DNA of 9,557 nt from Lysobacteraceae bacterium. Lineage in GTDB: Bacteria > Pseudomonadota > Gammaproteobacteria > DSM-19610. The notes below the pieces were generated by a model that saw only the letters and a list, made by a program, of their open reading frames with translations, searched no databases and was not told where the DNA came from. Location of the stretch: contig JAIVHA010000208.1 in the NCBI GenBank assembly GCA_020201295.1, forward strand, positions 1 through 9,557, written 5' to 3'. Shown here one piece after another: positions 5,509-9,557 of this stretch. Position 1 is the stretch's first letter, and each line of letters begins with the position of its first letter. A program made the position numbers and the translations under genes.

Positions 5509-5548
5509 CTGACCGACCCGGAGGTTGGGGGGGGGTTGGGTCAATCAG
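5509..5548 (-). promoter_or_regulatory. 5' stem-loop of the rplM leader, C-rich loop
   Basis: On the minus strand CUGAUUGACCC (5538-5548) pairs with GGGUCGGUCAG (5509-5519): 11 pairs, two of them G-U. The 18-base loop contains nine consecutive C. The stem begins about four bases after the predicted start. Between it and the terminator the RNA is pyrimidine-rich with repeated CCUCC. Confidence 0.6.
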
Positions 5549-5557
5549 TATGTTAGA

Positions 5558-5586
5558 ATTGTCTAATACGCTTACCTTGCTGTCAA
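5558..5586 (-). promoter_or_regulatory. rplM-rpsI promoter
   Basis: The minus strand has a perfect -35 TTGACA (5581-5586), an ideal 17-base spacer and -10 GACAAT (5558-5563). The predicted start is near 5551, an A, giving a leader of about 214 bases. The sequence between it and the ferredoxin stop shows no obvious terminator. Confidence 0.75.
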
Positions 5587-5642
5587 CCCCTTTTGTGAAT
5601 CTTTTTGGGTCGGGCGGTGCGCGGGAATGACCGCTGGGCGGT

Positions 5643-5951
5643 TCAGATCTTCAGCCGCTCCACCGCCCGGCCCTGGACCAGGTGTTCGTCGATGATCTCG
5701 TCGATGTCCTCTTTATCCACATAGCTGTACCAGGTGCCCTCGGGGTAGACCACCACCACCGGGCCCTCGGCGCAGCGGTCCAGGCAGCCGGCGGTGTTGA
5801 TGCGCACCTTGCCGGGCCCGGCAAGGCCCAGCTCCTTGGTGCGCTGCTTGGCATAGTCGCGCATGCCCTGGGCGTCGAAGCGCTGGCAGCAGGCGCTGCC
5901 GTCCTCGCGCAGGTTGGTGCAGAAAAACACGTGATACTGGTAGTAGGACAT
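5643..5951 (-). CDS. Thioredoxin-like [2Fe-2S] ferredoxin
   Basis: This encodes 102 residues. It is an electron carrier with one [2Fe-2S] cluster on a thioredoxin-like fold, the group known from Aquifex and Azotobacter ferredoxins. Cluster cysteines are C11 in VFFCTNL, C21 or C22 in GSACCQRF, and C56 and C60 in INTAGCLDRCAEGPVVVVYPEG, which is the family signature. The C-terminal part GTWYSYVDKEDIDEIIDEHL is also typical. There is no signal peptide, so it is cytoplasmic. It is divergent from the GlcF-like gene, with 80 bases between the starts. The redox partner is not known. No good Shine-Dalgarno is visible before the ATG. Confidence 0.9.
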   Translation of the reverse strand: MSYYQYHVFFCTNLREDGSACCQRFDAQGMRDYAKQRTKELGLAGPGKVRINTAGCLDRCAEGPVVVVYPEGTWYSYVDKEDIDEIIDEHLVQGRAVERLKI

Positions 5952-5982
5952 AAGGCACCCGGCCGCTGGTTGGCAATTCCGC

Positions 5983-5988
5983 TATTAT
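5983..5988 (-). promoter_or_regulatory. -10 box for the ferredoxin gene
   Basis: A perfect TATAAT on the minus strand lies about 31 bases before the ferredoxin ATG. No matching -35 is present at 16-18 bases, so it may need an activator. The shared region 5952-6031 must also drive the GlcF-like gene on the plus strand. Confidence 0.4.
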
Positions 5989-6031
5989 ACCCGTCCCCGC
6001 AACCATCACCCGACCGACTTCGAGGCCCGCC

Positions 6032-7276
6032 TTGGCACCGGAAGCAGATCTCAAGGATACCGACCGCTGCGTCATGTGCGGCCTGTGCCTGCCCCACTGC
6101 CCCACCTATGGCCTGAGCCGCGACGAGGGCGATTCCCCGCGCGGACGCATCGCCCTGATGCAGGGCCTGGCCAGCGGCGCCCTGCCGGTCGGTGAGCGGC
6201 TGCTGGGGCATCTGGACCGTTGCCTGGAATGCCGTGCCTGCGAGGCCATGTGCCCCTCGGAAGTGCCCTTCGGCCGGCTGATGGATGCCACCCGTGCCCG
6301 CGTGGAGCCGCACCGGCCACGCAGCCCGGGCAGCCGCCGGCTGCGCCGGTGGGGCTTCGGCCTGCTCCGGCATCCCCGTCGGCTGCGCGCCCTGGCGCGA
6401 GTGCTGCGCTACTACCAGCGCAGCGGCCTGCAGTGGCTGGTGCGGCACAGTGGCCTGCTGCGGCTGCTCAAGCTGGCCCCGCTGGAGGCGCGCCTGCCCC
6501 ACCTGCAACGGCCGCTGGCGGCCGGCCGCCATTCCACCGTCGGCCCGGCGCGGGGCCGGGTGGCGCTGTTCACCGGCTGTGTCGAGTCCGTGACCGGGGC
6601 CGATACCCAGCGCGATGTCCTGCGCCTGCTGACCCGGCTGGGGTACGAGGTGGACATCCCCCGGGGCCAGGGCTGCTGCGGAGCCCTGTCGCAACACAAT
6701 GGCGACCCCGCGACAGCGGCGGGACTGGCCCGCGCCAACCTTGTCGCTTTCGATACCACCGGACTGGACGCCATTGTCTCCACCGCCAGCGGCTGTGGTG
6801 CCCAGCTGGCAGCCTATGACGCACTCTATGGATTGGAACACCCGCGCGCCGCGGCCTTTGCCGGCAAGGTGCGCGATATCAGCACCTTCCTGGCGGAGCA
6901 GGACTGGCCGGAGACCCTGCTACAGCCCCTGCCGGGGACCGTCGCCGTGCATGACCCCTGCAGCCTGCGTCATGAGCTTCGGCAGCACCGGGCGGTGTAC
7001 CGGTTGTTGGGGCGGATTCCACAATTGCAGACCGTCACCCTCAATGCCACCGGCGCCTGCTGCGGCGCCGCCGGCAGCTACATCCTCACCCAGCCAGCCA
7101 TGGCCGACGCCCTGCGCCAGCCCCATATCGAACAGCTGCAAGCGCTGGGGGTGCGGACGCTGGTGAGCAGTAATATCGGCTGCGCCCTGCACCTGGCGGC
7201 CGGCATCCGGGAAGCCGGGCTGGACATCGAGGTGCTGCATCCGGTTAGCCTGCTGGCGCGGCAGTTGCGGGATTGA
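6032..7276 (+). CDS. GlcF-like Fe-S protein with two CCG domains
   Basis: This encodes 414 residues. The N-terminus has two [4Fe-4S] ferredoxin motifs: C13/C16/C19 with C23 (CVMCGLCLPHCPTYG) and C64/C67/C70 with C74 (CLECRACEAMCPS). Two CCG (cysteine-rich) domains follow: C183, CCG at 215-217 and C255, then DPC at 308-310, CCG at 343-345 and C384. This is the layout of GlcF, the iron-sulfur subunit of glycolate oxidase, and of related COG0247 proteins that pass electrons from a flavin dehydrogenase. No GlcD or GlcE partner gene is in the window, so the substrate is open; lactate or a heterodisulfide-like role is possible. TTG at 6032 is the start, supported by GAGG six bases upstream. The divergent ferredoxin may be its electron partner. 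Confidence 0.85.
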   Translation: MAPEADLKDTDRCVMCGLCLPHCPTYGLSRDEGDSPRGRIALMQGLASGALPVGERLLGHLDRCLECRACEAMCPSEVPFGRLMDATRARVEPHRPRSPGSRRLRRWGFGLLRHPRRLRALARVLRYYQRSGLQWLVRHSGLLRLLKLAPLEARLPHLQRPLAAGRHSTVGPARGRVALFTGCVESVTGADTQRDVLRLLTRLGYEVDIPRGQGCCGALSQHNGDPATAAGLARANLVAFDTTGLDAIVSTASGCGAQLAAYDALYGLEHPRAAAFAGKVRDISTFLAEQDWPETLLQPLPGTVAVHDPCSLRHELRQHRAVYRLLGRIPQLQTVTLNATGACCGAAGSYILTQPAMADALRQPHIEQLQALGVRTLVSSNIGCALHLAAGIREAGLDIEVLHPVSLLARQLRD

Positions 7277-7307
7277 GCCCACCGCGCCTGGTGGGCGCAG
7301 GCGCCGT

Positions 7308-7380
7308 CCTGTAGGAGCGGGCTTTGCCCGCGAAGGGTGTGGCGGCCACGCCCTTCGCGGGCAGAGCCCGCTCCTACAGG
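7308..7380. repeat. REP palindrome, GTAGGAGCGG family (copy 2)
   Basis: Two 35-base arms (7308-7342 and 7346-7380) flank a three-base centre and differ at two positions, both G-U tolerant in RNA. The arm begins CCTGTAGGAGCGGGCTTTGC, a different subtype from copies 1 and 3. It ends five bases before the first usable coq7 start. Confidence 0.88.
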
Positions 7381-7385
7381 GGGGC

Positions 7386-7922
7386 GTGGCGGCGGCGGAA
7401 GCGGAGCTGGATGCGACCGAGCGCGAGGAATCGGTGCGCCTGATGCGCGTCAACCATGCCGGCGAGGTGGCCGCCCAGGCCCTGTACCAGGGCCAGGCCC
7501 TGACGGCGCGGCTGGGAGAGGTGCGCGAACGCATGGAACGCGCGGCCCGCGAGGAGAATGATCACCTGGAATGGTGCGAGCAGCGGGTGCGCGAACTGGG
7601 CGGGCGCACCAGCCTGCTGAATCCCTTCTGGTACCTGGGCTCCTTCGCCATCGGCGCCAGCGCCGGCGTCCTCGGCGACAAATGGAGCCTGGGCTTCGTG
7701 GCCGAGACCGAGGACCAGGTCATCCGCCATCTCGACGAACACCTGCAGCGCATCTCGCCCCGCGACGACAAGAGCCGCGCCATCCTGGAACAGATGAAGG
7801 AAGACGAGGCCCACCATGGCGCCACGGCCAAGGCCGCCGGCGGCGCTGACCTGCCCGCGCCGGTGCGCGGGCTGATGCAGCTCATGTCCAAGGTGATGAC
7901 GACCACGGCCTACCGGGTCTGA
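7386..7922 (+). CDS. coq7: Ubiquinone biosynthesis hydroxylase Coq7, N-terminally short
   Basis: Coq7 is a membrane-associated di-iron enzyme that hydroxylates demethoxyubiquinone in the penultimate step of ubiquinone synthesis. From GTG 7386 it has 178 residues, against about 210-215 in relatives. All di-iron ligands are present: E27 (NHAGEVAAQ), E57 and H60 (EENDH), E109 (AETEDQ), E141 and H144 (DEAHH). The helix LLNPFWYLGSFAIGASAGVLG and the end MTTTAYRV also fit. What is missing is the usual N-terminal helix of about 35 residues; a REP palindrome occupies that place. The frame stays open back through the REP but has no start codon there. AGGGG lies just three bases before the GTG. ATG 7443 is a fallback start that keeps E27. 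The gene may be functional but shortened, or decaying. Confidence 0.85.
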   Translation: MAAAEAELDATEREESVRLMRVNHAGEVAAQALYQGQALTARLGEVRERMERAAREENDHLEWCEQRVRELGGRTSLLNPFWYLGSFAIGASAGVLGDKWSLGFVAETEDQVIRHLDEHLQRISPRDDKSRAILEQMKEDEAHHGATAKAAGGADLPAPVRGLMQLMSKVMTTTAYRV

Positions 7923-7931
7923 GAACCGAGG

Positions 7932-7997
7932 ATGTAGGAGCGGCGCAAGCCGCGATTGTCCCCAGCAAAGCCATCGCGGCTTGCGCCGCTCCTACAT
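7932..7997. repeat. REP palindrome, GTAGGAGCGG family (copy 3)
   Basis: Perfect 25-base arms (7932-7956 and 7973-7997) flank a 16-base centre. The core is the same as copy 1 (GTAGGAGCGGCGCAAGCCGC). It fills the gap between the convergent coq7 stop (7922) and the VOC protein stop (7999), where it could act as a mutual transcript end. Confidence 0.88.
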
Positions 7998-7998
7998 G

Positions 7999-8403
7999 TC
8001 AGGCGTCCGCCGCGACAATGGGCGGGTGGTAGATGACCTGCACCGACACCCCTTCCGGGTCCTTGCAATAGAAGCTGCGCGCGCCATCGCGGTGGGTGCG
8101 TGGCGCGGATTTGAATTCCACCCCGTTGGTGTCCAGGAAGGCATACCATTCATCCACCGCTTCGGGGGTGGCGATGAAGAAACCGATATGGTCGAGTTGC
8201 TGGTCCGTACCGGGATCGAAGCCCGGCGCGGCGCGGTGCAGGGCCAGGTTGTCGTTGCCGGAGGTCAGGTAGACATTGTCCGGGTCGGGGCGCCATTCCA
8301 CCGTCATGCCCATCAGGTCCACGTAGAAATACTCGGTCGCGGCCAGGTCCCGGCAGTGCAGGGCCACATGGCGCATGCCCAGGGTGGATCCCGGTCGCTT
8401 CAT
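7999..8403 (-). CDS. VOC-family (glyoxalase/dioxygenase fold) protein
   Basis: This encodes 134 residues. Paired beta-alpha-beta-beta-beta modules of the vicinal oxygen chelate fold are visible: LGMRHVALHCRDLAATEYFYVDLMGM at the start, LDHIGFFIATPEAVDEWYAFL in the middle, and GARSFYCKDPEGVSVQVIYHP at the end. Possible metal ligands are H12 or H16 and H72. The place where glyoxalase I and ring-cleaving dioxygenases have a Glu ligand is Q122, so canonical activity is doubtful. The start ATG overlaps the osmC stop as ATGA, so translation is coupled and the two form an operon. I cannot name the substrate; a detoxification role is only suggested by the OsmC partner. Confidence 0.85.
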   Translation of the reverse strand: MKRPGSTLGMRHVALHCRDLAATEYFYVDLMGMTVEWRPDPDNVYLTSGNDNLALHRAAPGFDPGTDQQLDHIGFFIATPEAVDEWYAFLDTNGVEFKSAPRTHRDGARSFYCKDPEGVSVQVIYHPPIVAADA

Positions 8404-8828
8404 GGCGTTTCGCCTGCCGCGCGGATTTCGAAATCGTGGCTGATCTCGGCCGCCTTGCCCAGCATGATGGAGGCGGAACAGTACTTCTCCGCCGACAGTT
8501 GCACGGCCCGTTCCACCTGTTTTTCCGCCAGACCCTGGCCCGTGACCACGAAGTGGACATGGATGCGGGTAAAGACCTTGGGCGCCTGCTCGGCACGCTC
8601 GGCGCTGAGTTCCACCACGCAGTCGGTCACCGGCTGGCGGGCCTTTTTGAGAATCATGATGACATCGAAGGCCGTGCAGCCGCCCATGCCCAGCAACAGC
8701 ATCTCCATGGGGCGGGGGCCGAGGTTGCGCCCGCCGCTTTCCGGTGGCCCGTCCATCACCAGGGCGTGGCCACTGCCGGCCTCGCCCAGGAAGGTGGCAT
8801 CCTCGACCCACTTGATCCGTGCTTTCAT
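8400..8828 (-). CDS. OsmC-family protein, YhfA-like
   Basis: This encodes 142 residues. OsmC/Ohr proteins reduce hydroperoxides through two cysteines. Here they are C51 in MGGCTAFDVIMIL and C117 in AEKYCSASIML, in the family positions. NLGPRPMEMLLLGMGGC is the typical helix leading to the first cysteine. A gene of this subgroup stands beside crp in E. coli (yhfA) and beside vfr in Pseudomonas, as it does here. The start is ATG 8826-8828 with GGGGAG upstream. It is divergent from crp, and a CRP-like site lies about 25 bases before it. The exact substrate of the YhfA subgroup is not settled. The gene is intact. Confidence 0.9.
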   Translation of the reverse strand: MKARIKWVEDATFLGEAGSGHALVMDGPPESGGRNLGPRPMEMLLLGMGGCTAFDVIMILKKARQPVTDCVVELSAERAEQAPKVFTRIHVHFVVTGQGLAEKQVERAVQLSAEKYCSASIMLGKAAEISHDFEIRAAGETP

Positions 8829-8851
8829 GAAAGGCTCCCCAGGAGGATTTT

Positions 8852-8867
8852 CGCGAAGCCTATCACA
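8852..8867. promoter_or_regulatory. Possible CRP/Vfr binding site
   Basis: CGCGA-6-TCACA matches the CRP consensus TGTGA-6-TCACA at eight of ten half-site positions, with a T-rich left flank and AATT on the right. It lies between osmC and the crp coding frame, where autoregulation would be expected. One half-site is weak, and chance occurrence is possible. Confidence 0.35.
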
Positions 8868-8908
8868 ATTGCCCGACGGCCATCATCCATGCCGGCGACA
8901 AGCCCGAT

Positions 8909-9424
8909 GTGCTCTATTACATCCTGGAGGGCTCGGTCACGGTCCTGATCGAGGACGAGGATGGCCACGAGATCGTGCTCGCCTATCTCAACAAGGGGGA
9001 TTTCTTTGGCGAGATGGGCCTGTTCAGTGACGACACCCGCAGCGCCTGGGTACGCACCAAGAGCGAATGCGAGCTCGCCGAAATCAGCTACAGCCGTTTC
9101 CGCCAGCTGGCCACCGAGGATGCTGATATCCTCTTCGCCCTGTCCTCGCAAATGGCCGCCCGCCTGCGTCTCACCAGCCGCAAGGTCAGCGACCTGGCCT
9201 TCGTGGATGTCACCGGGCGCGTGGCCCGCACCCTGCTCGACCTCTGCAAGCAACCCGACGCCATGACGCACCCGGACGGCATGCAGATCCGCATCACCCG
9301 CCAGGAGATCGGCCGCATCGTCGGTTGTTCCCGGGAAATGGTTGGACGGGTGTTGAAATCCCTGGAGGAACAGGGCCTGCTCACCGCCCACGGCAAGACC
9401 ATCGTGGTGTTCGGGACGCGCTGA
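8909..9424 (+). CDS. crp: Crp/Vfr-class cAMP-dependent regulator, 5' end missing
   Basis: From the first possible start, GTG 8909, 171 residues remain of about 210. The cAMP pocket is kept: GEMGLF...RSAWVR (the G/E and R/S that bind the phosphate) and LTSRKV (the T/S that bind adenine). So are the activating surface DAMTHPDGMQI and the HTH RQEIGRIVGCSREMVGRVLKSLE, identical to Vfr as I remember it. Homology continues upstream of the GTG (TAIIHAGDKPDVLYYI), so the true protein should start earlier. But the open frame ends at TGA 8828-8830 with no ATG, GTG or TTG, and osmC occupies the space beyond. The lost part holds the first helix and the H19/H21 equivalents of activating region 2. This is either a 5' deletion (pseudogene) or a sequence or assembly error. 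Confidence 0.8.
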   Translation: MLYYILEGSVTVLIEDEDGHEIVLAYLNKGDFFGEMGLFSDDTRSAWVRTKSECELAEISYSRFRQLATEDADILFALSSQMAARLRLTSRKVSDLAFVDVTGRVARTLLDLCKQPDAMTHPDGMQIRITRQEIGRIVGCSREMVGRVLKSLEEQGLLTAHGKTIVVFGTR

Positions 9425-9435
9425 AAACCTTGTGT

Positions 9436-9477
9436 GAACCGCCAAGAACGCCAAGGCCGCCAAGAACGCCAAGAAAA
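9436..9477. repeat. GCCAAG tandem block, 9-base period
   Basis: Four GCCAAG units start at 9441, 9450, 9459 and 9468, in a block that begins GAACC and ends in AAAA. It follows the crp stop. It is partner to the block at 9487-9525. Confidence 0.75.
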
Positions 9478-9486
9478 CTCCAAATC

Positions 9487-9525
9487 GAACCGCCAAGGCG
9501 CCAAGACGCCAAGACGCCAAGAAAA
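9487..9525. repeat. GCCAAG tandem block, 8-base period
   Basis: Four GCCAAG units start at 9492, 9500, 9508 and 9516, again opening with GAACC and closing with AAAA. The same layout as the block before it but with a period one base shorter. The remaining bases to the window end show nothing recognisable. Confidence 0.75.
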
Positions 9526-9557
9526 TCAAAACTACCTGGAAAAAACCGAACAATTCA

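Noticed and set aside
5651..6841. 396-codon minus-strand frame across the ferredoxin and the GlcF-like gene
   Set aside because: It overlaps both real genes in other frames; its composition is the Ala/Gln/Pro-rich pattern of GC-driven shadows.
4056..7997. The three GTAGGAGCGG palindromes considered as CRISPR repeats or integron attC sites
   Set aside because: They are kilobases apart, without spacers or an integrase, and match the REP type instead.
7981..9030. 349-codon plus-strand frame opposite the VOC and OsmC genes
   Set aside because: It is antisense to two genes with clear family motifs and starts inside a REP arm.

Overview
The window looks like GC-rich chromosome from a gammaproteobacterium. 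The Crp/Vfr-class regulator carries a recognition helix identical to that of the pseudomonad Vfr as I remember it. Ubiquinone hydroxylase Coq7 and a classical signal-peptide porin point to a respiring Gram-negative cell. Palindromes beginning GTAGGAGCGG are a REP type common in pseudomonads and purple-sulfur-type gammaproteobacteria. No genus can be named from the sequence alone.

Layout. (1) 1-1741 is a toxin-antitoxin (TA) cluster: the 3' tail of a probable antitoxin with its PIN-domain toxin (+), a RelE-like toxin with an HTH antitoxin (-), and a BrnT/BrnA pair (-). (2) 1745-3015 holds a porin gene (-) with its own terminator and upstream region. (3) 3259-4014 holds a fourth TA pair, Phd-type antitoxin plus PIN toxin (-), with a good sigma70-like promoter. 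(4) 4015-4496 has no gene and is packed with dyads: a 52-bp REP palindrome, a second dyad family, a run of mini-hairpins and the hairpin behind rpsI. (5) 4497-5586 is the rplM-rpsI ribosomal operon (-), with a consensus-like promoter and a structured leader of about 214 nt containing an intrinsic terminator upstream of rplM. (6) 5643-7276 holds a thioredoxin-like [2Fe-2S] ferredoxin (-) divergent from a GlcF-like two-cluster Fe-S protein (+). (7) 7308-9424 holds coq7 (+) between two REP palindromes, a VOC protein and an OsmC/YhfA-like protein overlapping by ATGA (-), and a crp/vfr gene (+) divergent from osmC. (8) 9436-9525 is a pair of short tandem-repeat blocks.

How it fits together. The crp-osmC adjacency, with coq7 and rplM-rpsI close by, matches an arrangement I recall from other gammaproteobacteria, so the right half looks like a core housekeeping neighbourhood. 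The left 4.4 kb looks accessory. Two core genes, coq7 and crp, both lack the first few dozen codons usual for their families. The coq7 frame runs directly out of a REP palindrome. The crp frame runs back to a stop beside the osmC start with no start codon on the way.

The observations I would check first are: the terminator-containing rplM leader; the matching, apparently leaderless promoter layout of the two TA operons; and the 5' losses of coq7 and crp. I found no clearly novel multi-gene system.
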